DNA of 64,000 nucleotides from Taudactylus pleione (lineage: Eukaryota; Chordata; Amphibia; Anura; Myobatrachidae), in contig JAUIMM010000698.1 of assembly GCA_031769625.1 (NCBI GenBank), positions 277,501-341,500 of the forward strand. Reading direction: 5' to 3'. The notes beneath the pieces are model-generated. The model searched no databases. It was not told the DNA's origin and saw only the letters and a program-made list of their open reading frames with translations. This document shows, piece by piece, positions 9,849 to 24,100 of the stretch. How positions within the stretch are numbered: position 1 is the first letter of the stretch; the number at the start of each line of letters is the position of its first letter. The position numbers were made by a program, and so were the translations under genes.

Positions 9849-10987
9849 ATAGATTGCAAATGCGACTGGGGCATGGACTGAATACCCAAATTTTCTTTAA
9901 AGTGCTGCGTAATATTCGTGAGCTATATTGTAAATAAATAAATAACCCACCTTTTTATATAGTGCTTCAACATATCCCACATGTTATTGTACTCAATAAT
10001 GTAACAAAAAAAGTACTCTTTGTAATATTTTTAATTTGGCTCTGGTCTTGGGCAATTATTGCCTTTACTTCTGCCCCTTTGATTGGTAGCCATGCCCTCT
10101 CAATAGGCTGGCCACACCTTTTCAGCTTTGTGCCACATCAATTTAGTTGGCCCTTGCCATTCCTCCACTAGTCCAATACTGGTTGTCAGTAATAACAGAG
10201 TGTAATACAGAATGTAATACAGTGTAAGTGGTAGTGCTAATAGAGACAGCAGTAGCGGCATCTAGCTGATAAACTACTTGTGCTGAACGTCCCAGACACA
10301 TGTACACTATATGACAAGATGGCGCTAGGTCAAGGTTTCATACATGCTTAGTAAGGACTCAGGCGGCCATCTTGGAAAAAAAAATATTTTGTACAGCCAT
10401 CCACATGGCTGTACAAAATAAAATCTCTGTACTCCCCAGTCCCAGACTGTCTGTTTTACAATTCTTGCAACAAGAACTGTACAATTGATTTAGTGTGGTT
10501 GTGTTTTGTACATATGGGATTTTTTAGAGCAGCAGAGGAGAAACAGTGATTCAACAAATATATTGTGCACAGATTACTGTGTTGAAAGTCAGGATAATAG
10601 AGGGAGATGGTAAAGAAATTGGATGGATGAATCACATCTATAACATAACATCTATACTATACCATAACCAAATCTTTTATGCAGGAATGAGGGAATGGTA
10701 TTTATGGTTATGGTATTTATGTCTAATTTGAAATAAAATCAAATGGTTTAACCCTGACTACTGTATAGTGTGGGAGGTCACTGAATTTAACATTTAACTG
10801 ACAGTGTATTCAAGGAAATAAAAATATACCAATACAGTAGCAGAATTTAATATATTGTACTTTCCATTGTTGTAAGTGACAAACATGTTATAGAATTTTT
10901 GATATTAATAATAAGTTATCACTCAGATATGTTATCATGTGGACCCAAAACACAAATCTGGCAGCTAGTATTCAAAGTAGACCCATT
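9849..10987. other. Gene-free AT-rich stretch
   Basis: No gene is recognised. A short LINE/SINE tail-like segment (GTGCTGCGTAATATTCG to ATAAATAAATAA) lies at about 9900-9945. A perfect 16-bp-stem hairpin lies at 10385-10420. The rest has no recognisable family. Confidence 0.5.
10385..10420. repeat. Perfect 16-bp-stem hairpin
   Basis: TATTTTGTACAGCCAT is followed by the loop ccac and its exact complement. It may be the core of a degraded palindromic MITE. Confidence 0.7.
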
Positions 10988-11216
10988 GGGGTAAATTTAC
11001 TAAAGGTCAATTTTAATCAATTAAAAATCAATCTAATCGATCATCATTGAAGTTGTGTTTCAGGGGCTAAATCACACGTTTACTAACACTTAGAAATCGA
11101 TATAAAAAATAATCTGTTAGTAAATGTGTGATTTAGCCCTTGAAACACAAAACTGATGTAGATCGATTTAGATTGATTTTTAATCGATTAAGATTGACCT
11201 TTAGTAAATTTACCCC
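10988..11216. mobile_element. Palindromic MITE (229 bp)
   Basis: The two halves are near-complementary: GGGGTAAATTTACTAAAGG at the left end and its complement at the right, continuing through TCAATCTAATCGATC-type sequence to an AT-rich centre near 11100. Flanks are att and ata. No coding capacity. Superfamily undecided. Confidence 0.75.
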
Positions 11217-11298
11217 ATAGTCCGTTGACTAAAGCTGAGCACTAATTTTGAAGCTGGAAAGCAAAATAGAGTCTCCAATATGATGAATAGTATGCAAA

Positions 11299-11643
11299 GC
11301 GGGCAGCACAGACGGTGTAATGGTTAGCGTTACTGCCTCAGAGCACTAAGGTCGTGGGTTCAAATCCCACCACGGTCCTAACTGTACGGAGTTTGTATAT
11401 TCTTCCTGTGCTTGCGTGGGTTTCCTCCGGGTACTCAAGTTTCCTCCCACACTCCAAAAATATACTGGTAGGTTAATTGGCTCCCAGCAAAATATTAACC
11501 CTGCTGTGTATGTGTGTGAGCATGTGGTAGGGAATATAGATTGTAAGCTCCACTGGGGCAGGGACTGATGTGAATGGACAAATATTCTCTGTAAATCGCT
11601 GCGGAATATGTGTGCGCTATATAAATAACTGGTAATAAATAAA
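11299..11643 (+). mobile_element. tRNA-derived SINE with LINE-like 3' tail
   Basis: The 5' part is tRNA-like, with a box A-like TGGTTAGCGTT at 11321-11331 and a box B GGTTCAAATCC at 11357-11367, the internal RNA polymerase III promoter. The body contains GTGGGTTTCCTCCGGGTAC and TGTAAGCTCCACTGGGGCAG. It ends GCGCTATATAAATAACTGG and AATAAATAAAA, like the 3' tails of L2/CR1-type LINEs that supply reverse transcriptase to such SINEs. It looks full-length. Confidence 0.8.
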
Positions 11644-11942
11644 AGCAGACCATATTCACCTTCATTCTGAGCTCCCAGCAGTGATGGCACAGAGCTAATG
11701 TGCACCATATACTGACTCTGTGCTGTCATTGACAGAGCGGAACAATTTGAGGTGGTAAAAAGACTGAGTGGCAAATACTTAATACGTACAGTAGCTGCAT
11801 GGCTGTTAACGTAGATCTTACTGCTTTCAATCCTCACCATGTGTCACTCGTGTCTCTCTTGCTGTTTGAGGAAATACAAGGTTACTTTGAAATCACCATT
11901 TGGGACACCTCATTTCTCACAGAGTATGGGCTATGCACAACA
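11644..11942. other. Unrecognised flank left of the DIRS nest
   Basis: About 300 bp with no gene or repeat that I recognise. It ends where similarity to the DIRS inverted repeat begins. Confidence 0.4.
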
Positions 11943-11968
11943 TACTTTTCTTCTTCAGGGATACCATG
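11943..11968. repeat. Outer piece of the DIRS left inverted repeat
   Basis: The sequence TTCTTCTTCAGGGATACCATG continues into GGGATAATGTGG at 45447 once the inserted LTR is skipped. Together they mirror the right inverted repeat around 52900-52930 (complement GGGATACCATGGGGATAA). About 18 bp present in the right copy are missing on this side. Confidence 0.7.
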
Positions 11969-12096
11969 TGTTACGGCGCCGCCAAATCCAGGTCTCTCTT
12001 ACCTGGTCAGGCGACGCTGGAGTCCTGGCTGGAGTGGAACAGCAGGCGGGAGATCCTCGGCACCTGCTGTCAGCTGTTCCTCTCCTTCCCCGGCAG
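11969..12096 (+). repeat. Left part of a split solo LTR
   Basis: It starts TGTTACGGCGCC directly after the 5-bp target duplication CCATG (11964-11968). The same LTR continues at 44866 and ends GTGACA at 45441, followed by CCATG at 45442-45446. The separation is caused by the block at 12097-44865. No internal retroelement sequence remains, so it is a solo LTR of about 704 bp. Confidence 0.85.
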
Positions 12097-12113
12097 CAGT
12101 GGCGTAACTAGGG

Positions 12114-12394
12114 TCTTTGGAGCCCAGGGCAAGTTTCAGATTGGCGTCCCCCCACCCATGAAACAGCCATTTTATGTCTTGCGCGCCTAAGGCGCGCGTC
12201 AAAAATATGGGCGTGGTAACCTACCAGAAGGGGCGTGGCTACTGAAAATGGGGCATGCCAACATGACACGCCACTCATATTTTGTCACATTCCATATGCT
12301 AGATAGATTTGAGTGCGCTGATCACCTAGATAGTATATCCTGATTATGACACGCTGCTCCTACAGCAGGATCTGCACCTGCTAATATGATAAAC
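12114..12394. other. Left non-satellite arm of the hAT-bounded block
   Basis: Non-coding sequence containing GCGCGCCTAAGGCGCGCG (a hairpin near 12181-12200) and GGGCGTGG motifs. No gene is recognised. Confidence 0.5.
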
Positions 12395-12815
12395 AAGAAA
12401 AAATGTGTGTATGGAGCGCTAGTCAAGATCAGGTGACCACGATGTGTAAATTGTATTTATTAAAACTCTTATAAAAAATTAGAATGCGCACACAGGATAC
12501 AATAAATGATAAGTATCAAATCACAATAAAAAAATGTGGGTAAAGAGCATCTGAGAATACGGAACTGCTATGAAAGTCCCTATCCTAAGACGGAGCTTAA
12601 GACGGAGTCTCTGCTACCTTGTATTTATCCGTATTACATCTCCAGGTGTTCTCAGATGCTCTTTACCCACGTTTTTTCTGTTATTGTGATTTGATACTTA
12701 TCATTTATTGTATCCTGTGTGCACGTTGTAATTTTTTATAAGAGTCATAATAAATACAATTTACACATCGTGGTCACCTGATCTTCACTAGCGCTCCATA
12801 CACACCTTTTTTCAC
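12395..12815. mobile_element. Palindromic MITE with about 165-bp arms
   Basis: The left arm (12395-12560; TGTGTATGGAGCGCTAG, GATCAGGTGACCACGATG, ATACAATAAATGATAAG) is complementary to the right arm (12650-12815). The spacer is about 90 bp. No coding capacity. Target duplications are unclear. Confidence 0.75.
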
Positions 12816-12999
12816 ATTCTAAAGTTTCTCACAATGTGGAACCTCTAAAGAAATGTATCCTCCCAGGAACGATGGCTTCTTCAGCCGGTATTCACAATTC
12901 ATGTAGGTCACATCGTCCGGAAGATGCCTGTTTGTGTGTTAAAAAAGTAATCATAAAACAGCGGTTCAACCAGACTCGTTCCCCCTGTGTAACTTCCTT

Positions 13000-13325
13000 C
13001 CCCTGCGCCTCTCAGCCACACCATCATCTCACTGCATCCTCTCATAGCCACACCATCATCTCCTTTTCAGTGTCATCTCTTCTTAGCTACACCATCCCCT
13101 CCTCCTGCGTCGTCTCTCAGAACACCATCACCACCCCCCCCAGCGTCAATTCTCAGCACACCAACAACTCCCCACCTAGTCGTCTCTCAGTACACCATCA
13201 CCGCCCCCCCTGCATTGTCTCTCAGTCAGGCGATCAGCTCCGCCCTGCATCGTCTCTCAGTTACGCAATCAGCTCCCCCCTGCATCGTCTCTGTCGCACC
13301 ATCATCTTCCCCTGCATTGTCTATC
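13000..13325. repeat. Minisatellite of about 40-bp units
   Basis: Units built on CTGCATCGTCTCTCAG, then a CACCATCATC-like stretch and a C-rich run, repeat about eight times with drift, up to the start of the 71-bp satellite. Pyrimidine-rich on this strand. Confidence 0.75.
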
Positions 13326-16300
13326 AGCACAGACACAGATACACACACTGACATATATATATGTATATACACACGGACACATACACACACTGACATACAC
13401 ATACACACTCTGACATATACACATACACACACTGACACATACGCCCACTGACATATACAGTACACTGACACATATATACATACACACTCCGACATTTACA
13501 GTACACTGACACACATGCACACACTGACATATACAGTTATATACATACACACACTGACATATATAGTACACTGACACATATATACATGCATACACTGACA
13601 CATATACAGTTATATACATACACACTGACATATACAGTACACTGACACATATAAACATGCACACACTGACACATATATACATGCACACACTGACATATAC
13701 AGTACACTGACACATATATACATGCACACACTGACATATACAGTACACTGACACATATATACACACACACTGACATATACAGTACACTGACACATACATA
13801 CATGCACACACTGACATATACAGTTATATACATACACACACTGACATATACAGTACACTGACACATATATACATTCACACACTGACACATATACAGTTAT
13901 ATACATACACACACTGACATCTACAGTACACTGACACATATATACATGCACACACTGACATATACAGTTATATACATACACACACTGACATATATAGTAC
14001 ACTGACACATATATACATGCACACACTGACATATACAGTTATATACATACACACACTGACATACAGTACAATGACACATATATACATGCACACACTGACA
14101 TATACAGTTATATACATACACATACTGACATATACAGTACACTGACACATATAAACATACGCACACTGACATATACAGTTATATACATACTTACACTGAC
14201 ATATACAGTACACTGACACATATATACATGCACGCACTGACACATATACAGTTATATACATACACACACTGACATATACAGTACACTGACACATATATAC
14301 ATACACACACTGACACATATACAGTTATATACATACACACACTGACATATACAGTACACTGACACATATATACATACACACACTGACATATACAGTTATA
14401 TACATACACACACTGACATATACAGTACACTGACACATATATACATTCACACACTGACACATATACAGTTATATACATACACACACTGACATATACAGTA
14501 CACTGACACATATATACATGCACACACTGACATATACAGTTATATACATACACACACTGACATATATAGTACACTGACACATATATACATGCACACACTG
14601 ACATATACAGTTATATACATACACACACTGACATATACAGTACACTGACACATATATACATACACACACTGACATATACAGTTATATACATACACACACT
14701 GAGATATACAGTACACTGACACTTATATACATACACACACTGACATCTACAGTACACTCACATACATGCACACACTGACATATACAGTTATATACATACA
14801 CACACTGACATATACAGTACTCTCACACATATATACATACACACACTGACATATACAGTTATATACATACACACACTGACATATACAGTACACTGACACT
14901 TATATACATAAACTCACTGACATATACAGTTATATACATACAAACACTGACATATACAGTACACTGACACATATATACATGCACACACTGACACATAGAC
15001 AGTTATATACATACACACACTGACATATACAGTACACTGATAGATACATATATACATACACACACTGACATATACAGTTATTTCCATACTCACACTGACA
15101 TATACAGTACACTGACACATATATACACAAACACACTGACATATACAGTTATATACATACACACACTGACATATACAGTACACTGACACATATATACATG
15201 CACACACTGACACATATACAGTTATAAACATACACACACTGACATACACAGTACACTGACACATATATACATACACACACTGACATATAGTTATATACAT
15301 ACACACACTGACATATACAGTACATTGACATATATACTTGCACACACTGACATATACAGTTATATACATACACACATACTGACATATACAGTACACTGAC
15401 ACATATAAACATACACACACTGACATATACAGTATATACATGCACACACTGACATATACAGTTATATACATACTTACACTGACATATACAGTACACTGAC
15501 ACATATATACATGCACGCACTGACACATATACAGCTATATACATACACACAATGACATATACAGTACACTGACACATATATACATGCACACACTGACACA
15601 TATACAGCTATATACATACACACACTGACATATACAGTACACTGACACATATATACATAAACACACTGACATATACAGTTATATATATACACAAACTGAC
15701 ATATACAGTGCACTGACACATATATACATGCACACACTGACACATATACAGTTATATACATACACACACTGACATATACAGTACACTGACACATATATAC
15801 ATACACACACTGACATATACAGTTATATACATACAAACACTGACATATACAGTACACTGACACATATATACATAAACACACTGACATATACAGTTATATA
15901 CATACACACACTGACATATACAGTACACTGACACATATATACATGCACACACTGACACATATACAGTTATATACATACACACAGACATATACAGTACACT
16001 GACACATATATACATACACACACTGACATATACAGTTATATACATACACACACTGACATGTACAGTACACTGACACATATATACATAAACACACTGACAT
16101 ATACAGTTATATACATACACATTCTGACATATACAGTACCCTGACACATATATACATACACAAACTGACATATACAGTTATATACATACACACACTGACA
16201 TATACAGTACACTGACACATATAAACATACACACACTGACATATACAGTATATACATGCACACACTGACACATATACAGCTATATACATACACACACTAA

Positions 16301-18817
16301 CATATACAGTACACTGACACATATATACATAAACACACTGACATATACAGTACACTGACACATATATACATAAACACACTGACATATACAGTTATATACA
16401 TACACACACTGACATATACAGTAAACTGACATATATATACATGCACACACTGACACATATACAGTTATATACATACACACACTGACATATACAGTACACT
16501 GACACATATAAACATACAAACACTGACATATACAGTTATATACATGCACACACTGACATAAACAGTGATATACATACTTACACTGACATATACAGTACAC
16601 TGACACATATATACATGCACGCACTGACACATATACAGTTATATACATACACACACTGACATATACAGTACACTGACACATATATACATACACACACTGA
16701 CATATACAGTTATATACATACTTACACTGACATATACAGTACACCGACACATATATACATGCACGCACTGACATATACAGTTATATACATGCACACACTG
16801 ACATATACAGTTATATACATACTTACACTGACATATACAGTACACTGACACATATATACATGCACGCACTGACATATACAGTTATATACATACACACACT
16901 GACATATACTGTACACTGACACATATATACATGCACACACTGACACATATACAGTTATATACATACACACACTGACATATACAGTACACTGACACATATA
17001 TATATACACACTCTGACATATACAGTTATAAACATACACACACTGACATATATAGTACACTGACACATATATACATGCACACACTGACACATATACAGTT
17101 ATATACATACACACACTGACATATACAGTACACTGACACATATATACATGCACACACTGACACATATACAGTTATATACATACACACACTGACATTTACA
17201 GTCCACTGACACATATATACATACACACGCTGACATATACAGTTATATACATACACACACTGACATGTACAGTACACTGACACATATATACATAAACAAC
17301 TGACTTATACAGTTATATACATACACATACTGACATATACAGTACCCTGACACATATATACATGCACACACTGACACATATACAGTTATATACATACACA
17401 CACTGACATATACAGTACACTGACACATATATACATACACACACTGACATATACAGTTATATACATACACACACTGACATATACAGTACACTGACACATA
17501 TATACATAAACACACTGACATATACAGTTATATACATACACACACTGACATACACATTACACTGACACATATTTACATGCACACACTGACACATATACAG
17601 TTATATACATACACACACTGACATATACAGTTATATATATACACATACTGACATATACAGTACACTGACACATATAAACATACACACTCTGACATATACA
17701 GTTATATACATGCACACACTGACATATACAGTTATATACATACTTACACTGACATATACAGTACACTGACACATATATACATGCACGCACTGACACATAT
17801 ACAGCTATATACATACACACAATGACATATACAGTACACAGACACATATATACATGCACACACTGACACATATACAGCTATATACATACACACACTGACA
17901 TATACAGTACACTGACACATATATACATAAACACACTGACATATACAGTTATATATATACACAAACTGACATATACAGTGCACTGACACATATATACATG
18001 CACACACTGACACATATACAGTTATATACATACACACACTGACATATACAGTACACTGACACATATATACATACACACACTGACATATACAGTTATATAC
18101 ATACACACACTGACATATACAGTACACTGACACATATATACATAAACACACTGACATATCCAGTTATATACATACACACACTGACATATACAGTACACTG
18201 ACACATATATACATGCACACACTGACACATATACAGTTATATACATACACACTGACATATACAGTACACTGACACATATATACATACACACACTGACATA
18301 TACAGTTATATACATACACACACTGACATGTACAGTACACTGACACATATATACATAAACACACTGACATATACAGTTATATACATACACATACTGACAT
18401 ATACAGTACCCTGACACATATATACATACATAAACTGACATATACAGTTATATACATACACACACTGACATATACAGTACACTGACACATATATACATGC
18501 ACACACTGACATATACAGTTATATATATATATACACATACTGACATATACAGTACACTGACACATATAAACATACACACACTGACATATACAGTATATAC
18601 ATGCACACACTGACATATACAGTTATATACATACTTACACTGACATATACAGTACACTGACACATATATACATGCACGCACTGACACATATACAGCTATA
18701 TACATACACACAATGACATATACAGTACACTGACACATATATACATGCACACACTGACACATATACAGCTATATACATACACACACTAACATATACAGTA
18801 CACTGACACATATATAC
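13326..18817. repeat. 71-73 bp satellite, segment 1
   Basis: Monomers carry CTGACATATACAGT, TATATACATACACACACTGA and ACACTGACACATATATACAT in fixed order with a period of about 71 bp, or 73 when an extra CA is present. The segment ends in the target duplication atatatac of the first hAT copy. From about 16.9 kb on it is repeated at an offset of 8,951 bp (2,876 bp once the hAT copy and its target duplication are discounted). The Cys/Val/Tyr-rich open frames on the minus strand are artefacts of the repeat. Confidence 0.95.
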
Positions 18818-18977
18818 TAGGGGTGAGCGGGTTCGGATTTCTGAAATCCGAACCCACCCGAGCCCCCCCGATCCGAGTCCGATCCGAGTCAGGCTCGACT
18901 TTTCCCACCTGACTCGGATCTGACATCGAGGCAAAACGTCATCATCCCGCCTTCCGAGTCTCGCGGGTTTTGGATCC

Positions 18978-18986
18978 TATATAAGG
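18978..18986 (+). promoter_or_regulatory. TATA box of hAT copy 1
   Basis: TATATAAGG lies 160 bp inside the left end, in a GC-rich region, about 2.15 kb before the transposase start. The leader between them is mainly the 160-bp array. It is the likeliest core promoter, and transcription would begin near 19010. Confidence 0.6.
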
Positions 18987-19340
18987 TACCCGCGTCGGCG
19001 CCATTTTCTCACTCGGCTGTGGACAGTGAAGAGGGAGGGTGGGAGTTAGTGCTGTGTAGTGTAGTGTAGTGTAGTGCTGCTGTTGTCCACTACTTCAAAG
19101 TCCATAGGGGCTGGCTGTGTTGTGCTGTGCTGCTGTTGTTAATAGGGGCTGTGTCCACTACTTCAAAGTCCATAGGGGCTGGCTGGACTGTGTTGTGCAG
19201 TCAGTTCTCCATAGGGGCTGTGTCCACTCCAAAGTCCTGTGCAGTGTCCCAGTCCTAAAGGGGTGCTGTAGTGTTGTCCAGGGGGTGCTCTGTCCATCAG
19301 GGGTGCTCCCCCCAAGTGCTAAAAAAATAATATATTTTCT

Positions 19341-21100
19341 GTGTTTGTGAATTGTGTGCGCAGTAGCCGCACGTGCATCAACAAAGTAGTGCCAAGCGTG
19401 CGCCTGTGTCATAAGTAAAGGGCCGGCTGGCTTGACCGTTAAAGGGTGCTGTAACCCCCGAAAGTACACTCCAGTCCAAACCAAAAAAAAATTATTTTCT
19501 GTGTTTGTGAATTGTGTGCGCAGTAGCCGCACGTGCATCAACAAAGTAGTGCCAAGCGTGCGCCTGTGTCATAAGTAAAGGGCCGGCTGGCTTGACCGTT
19601 AAGGGTGCTGTAACCCCCGAAAGTACACTCCAGTCCAAACCAAAAAAAAAATTATTTTCTGTGTTTGTGAATTGTGTGCGCAGTAGCCGCACGTGCATCA
19701 ACAAAGTAGTGCCAAGCGTGCGCCTGTGTCATAAGTAAAGGGCCGGCTGGCTTGATCATTAAGGGTGCTGTAACCCCCGAAAGTACACTCCAGTCCAAAC
19801 CAAAAAAAAAATTATTTTCTGTGTTTGTGAATTGTGTGCGCAGTAGCCGCACGTGCATCAACAAAGTAGTGCCAAACGTGCGCCTGTGTCATAAGTAAAG
19901 GGCCGGCTGGCTTGACCGTTAAGGGTGCTGTAACCCCCGAAAGTACACTCCAGTCCAAACCAAAAAAAAAATTATTTTCTGTGTTTGTGAATTGTGTGCG
20001 CAGTAGCCGCACGTGCATCAACAAAGTAGTGCCAAACGTGCGCCTGTGTCATAAGTAAAGGGCCGGCTGGCTTGACCGTTAAGGGTGCTGTAACCCCCGA
20101 AAGTACACTCCAGTCCAAACCCAAAAAAAAATTATTTTCTGTGTTTGTGAATTGTGTGCGCAGAAGCCGCACGTGCATCAACAAAGTAGTGCCAAGCGTG
20201 CGCCTGTGTCATAAGTAAAGGGCCGGCTGGCTTGACCGTTAAGGGTGCTGTAACCCCCGAAAGTACACTCCAGTCCAAACCAAAAAAAAAATTATTTTCT
20301 GTGTTTGTGAATTGTGTGCGCAGTAGCCGCACGTGCATCAACAAAGTAGTGCCAAGCGTGCGCCTGTGTCATAAGTAAAGGGCCGGCTGGCTTGACCGTT
20401 AATGGTGCTGTAACCCCCGAAAGTACACTCCAGTCCAAACCTAAAAAAAAATTATTTTCTGTGTTTGTGAATTGTGTGCGCAGTAGCCGCACGTGCATCA
20501 ACAAAGTAGTGCCAAGAGTGCGCCTGTGTCATAAGTAAAGGGCCGGCTGGCTTGACCGTTAAAGGTGCTGTAACCCCCGAAAGTACACTCCAGTCCAAAC
20601 CTAAAAAAAAATTATTTTCTGTGTTTGTGAATTGTGTGCGCAGTAGCCGCACGTGCATCAACAAAGTAGTGCCAAGCGTGCGCCTGTGTCATAAGTAAAG
20701 GGCCGGCTGGCTTGACCGTTAAGGGTGCTGTAACCCCCAAAAAAGTACACTCCAGTCCAAACCAAAAAAAAATTATTTTCTGTGTTTGTGAATTGTGTGC
20801 GCAGTAGCCGCACGTGCATCAACAAAGTAGTGCCAAGCATGCGCCTGTGTCATAAGTAAAGGGCCGGCTGGCTTGACCGTTAAAGGGTGCTGTAACCCCC
20901 AAAGTACACTCCAGTCCAAACCCAAAAAAAATTATTTTCTGTGTTTGTGAATTGTGTGCGCAGTAGCCGCACGTGCATCAACAAAGTAGTGCCAAGAGTG
21001 CGCCTGTGTCATAAGTAAAGGGCCGGCTGGCTTGACCGTTAAAGGGTGCTGTAACCCACAAAGTACACTCCAGTCCAAACCAAAAAAAAAATTATTTTCT
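19341..21100 (+). repeat. Eleven 160-bp tandem repeats in the hAT leader, copy 1
   Basis: Units begin GTGTTTGTGAATTGTGTGCG at 19341 and recur every 160 bp to 20941, with very few differences, followed by a partial unit with a 17-bp deletion at 21101. Each has GCCGCACGTGCATCAAC, GCCGGCTGGCTTGACCG and an A-run. Each unit carries a donor-like AAGTAAAG and an acceptor-like TTTTCTGTGTTT...GCGCAG. About 70-residue open frames on the minus strand are by-products. Confidence 0.9.
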
Positions 21101-21140
21101 GTGTTTAGCCGCACGTATATATCAAATCGATATAACATAA

Positions 21141-24100
21141 ATGGAGGACCAAACTTTCTCCGATAAAAATAAAATAGAGAAAGATCAAGAACCACTTCCT
21201 CCTAGTGCTGAAGCTGCTGCCACTAGTCATGACATAGACGATAACATGCCATCAACGTCGTCTGCCAAGGCTGATGCCCAATGTCATAGTAGAGGGCACA
21301 TACAATCCCAAATGGCAAAGTTCAGGAAAATGACCTTGAAAAAGACATTTAAATCAGCTGAAGAGAAACGTAAACTTGCCAATATGCCATTTACGACACG
21401 GAGTGGCAAGGAACGGCTAAGGTCGATCCCTAGTATGTTCATGACTAGTGGTTCAGCTTCACATGACGATGGAAGCACTCCTCCCACTAAAAAAATCAAA
21501 AGAGTTAAGCTGGCAAAAGCACAGCGAAGAACTGTGCTTTCTAAGAAGATATCACAAATCCCCAAGGAGAGTCCAAGTGTGGTGGTGGTTGCGATGCCTG
21601 ACCTTCCCAGCACTGGACGGGAAGAGGTGGCTCTTTCCACCATTTGCACGCCCCCTGCAAGTGCTGAAAGGAGCACCCACAGTCCACTTGCTGATATGCA
21701 AATTGAAGATGTCACTGTTGAAGTACAACAGGATGAGGATACTGGTGTAGCTGGCGCTGAGGAGGAAGTTGGCGAGGAGGATTCTGATGGTGATGTGGTT
21801 TGTTTAAATCAGGCTCCGGGGGAGACAGTTGTTGTCCGTGGGATGAAAAAGCCCATCACGGTCATGCCTGGGCAGAAGACCAAACATTCCACCTCTTTGG
21901 TCTGGCAATATTTCTATCCAAATCCGGACAACAACTGTCTTGCCATATGTACCATATGTAAAGGTGAAATAAGTAGGGGTAGGGACGTCAACCACCTAGG
22001 AACATCCTCCCTTATACGGCACCTGCAGCGCGTTCATAAAAAGTTACTGTCAAGTTCAGAAACTTTGGCTCAGACCGTAAGCAGTCCAGGGACACCTAAA
22101 TCCCGTTGTCCTGTTGTATCCAAGCGCCTGCAAACCACACCGTCAACTCCCTCCTCGTCAATTTCCTCCTTAGTCAGGATCGGAAGTAGTAGTGCAGGCC
22201 ATATCACTGGCATGACTGACTCTCCTATCCGGGATTCCTCCGGAGGATCCTGCATTGCTACGCCTACTGCTGCCGCTGCTGCTGTTGCTGCTGCTGCTGG
22301 GAGTCGTTCATCATCCCAGAGAGGAAGTAGGAACACCACTACTTTTACTAAACAATTGACCCTCCAACAGTCCTTAGCGAGGAGGATGAAGTACGACAGC
22401 AGTCATCCTGAAGCAAAACGTATAACTGAGGCCTTGACTGCTATGTTGGTGTTAGACGTGCGTCCGGTATCCGCCATTAGTGCAGTGGGATTTAGACAAT
22501 TGATGGAGGTAGTGTGTCCCCGGTTCCAAATCCCGTCTAGATTCCACTTCACTAGGCAGGCGATACCGAGACTGTACAGAAACGTCAGAAAAAGTGTCCT
22601 CAGTGTCCTGAAAAATGCCGTTGTACACAATGTCCACTTAACCACGGACATGTGGACAAGTGGAACAGGGCAGACTAAGGACTATATGACTGTGACAGCC
22701 CACTGGGTAGATGTATCACCTTACGCAGCAACAGCAGCAGCGTCACCAGTAGCAGCATCTCAGAAACGCCAGCTCGTTACAAGGCAGGCTACGCTGTGTA
22801 TCACCGGTTTCAGTAAGAGGCACACCGCCGACAACCTCTTAGAGAAACTGAGGGAAATCATCGCCCAGTGGCTTACCCCACTTAGACTCTCCTGGGGATT
22901 TGTGATATCTGACAACGCCACCAATATTGTGCGGGCATTACATCTGGGCAAATTCCAGCACGTCCCATGTTTTGCTCACACAATAAACTTGGTGGTGCAG
23001 AATTTTCTGAAAAGCGACAGGGGCGTGCAGGAGACGCTTTGGGTGGCCCGAAAAATTTCTGGCCACTTTCGCCATTCAGCGACTGCGTGCCGAAGACTGG
23101 AGCGCCAGCAAACACTCTTGAACCTGCCCCGCCATCACCTGAAGCAAGAGGTTGTGACGCGGTGGAACTCAACCCTCTATATGCTTCAGAGGATGGAGGA
23201 GCAGCAAAAGGCCATACAAGCCTATACATCCACCTATGACATAGGCAAAGGAGGGGGTATGCACCTGACTCAAGCGCAGTGGAGAATGATTTCCGTGTTG
23301 TGCAAGGTTCTTCAGCCCTTCGAACTTGCCACACGTGAAGTCAGTTCAGACACTGCCAGCTTGAGTCAGGTCATTCCCCTCATCAGGCTTTTGCAGAAGC
23401 AGCTGGAGAAAGTGAAGGAGGAGCTAAGACGGAGCGATTCCGCTCGGCATGTGGGACTTGTGGATGAAGCCCTTCATTCGCTTTGCCAGGATTCCAGGGT
23501 GGTCAATCTGTTGAAATCAGACCACTACATTTTGGCCACCGTGCTCGATCCTAGGTTTAAAGCCTATGTGGTGTCTCTCTTTCCGGCCGACACAAGCCTG
23601 CAGAGGTGCAAAGACCTGCTGGTGAACACACTGTCAGCTGAAGCGGAACGTGACACGTCAACGGCTCCTTCTTCATTTTCTCCCGCAACTGGGGCTGCCA
23701 GGAAAAAACTTAGGTATCCTAAGCAACCCGCTGGCGGTGATGCAGGGCAGGCAGGACCAAGTTTGGACATCTGGTCCGGACTGAAGGACCTGGCAACAAT
23801 TTCTGACATGTCTACTGTCACTGCATATGATACTGTCACCATTGACAGAATGGTGGAGGATTACATCGGTGACAGCATCCAAGTAGGCATGTCAGACAGT
23901 CCATACCTGTACTGGCAGGAAAAAGAGGCAATTTGGAGGCCCCTGTACAAACTGGCTCTATTTTACCTGAGTTGCCCCCCCTCCAGTGTGTACTCCGAAA
24001 GAGTGTTTAGTGCAGCCGGGAACCTTGTCAGCGAAAGGCGTAGGAGGTTGCTTCCACAGAATGTGGAGAAGATGATGTTCATCAAAATGAATTATCAGCT

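Noticed and set aside
11299..11377. A functional tRNA gene
   Set aside because: Box A and box B are recognisable but the sequence runs into a SINE body with a LINE-like tail and does not fold clearly as a complete tRNA.
13302..18934. Dozens of minus-strand Cys/Val/Tyr-rich open frames (MSVCVCIYVSVYCICQ-type)
   Set aside because: They are translations of the 71-73 bp satellite, overlap in several frames, shift at every indel and have no start context; repeat artefacts.
19492..21195. Repeated 70-codon minus-strand frames in the 160-bp array
   Set aside because: The same frame recurs in every unit because of the repeat; the unit is not a multiple of three, and no homology is recognised.
22882..23334. 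150-codon minus-strand frame inside the hAT transposase
   Set aside because: Shadow of the plus-strand transposase, repeated identically in copy 2 at 37225-37677.
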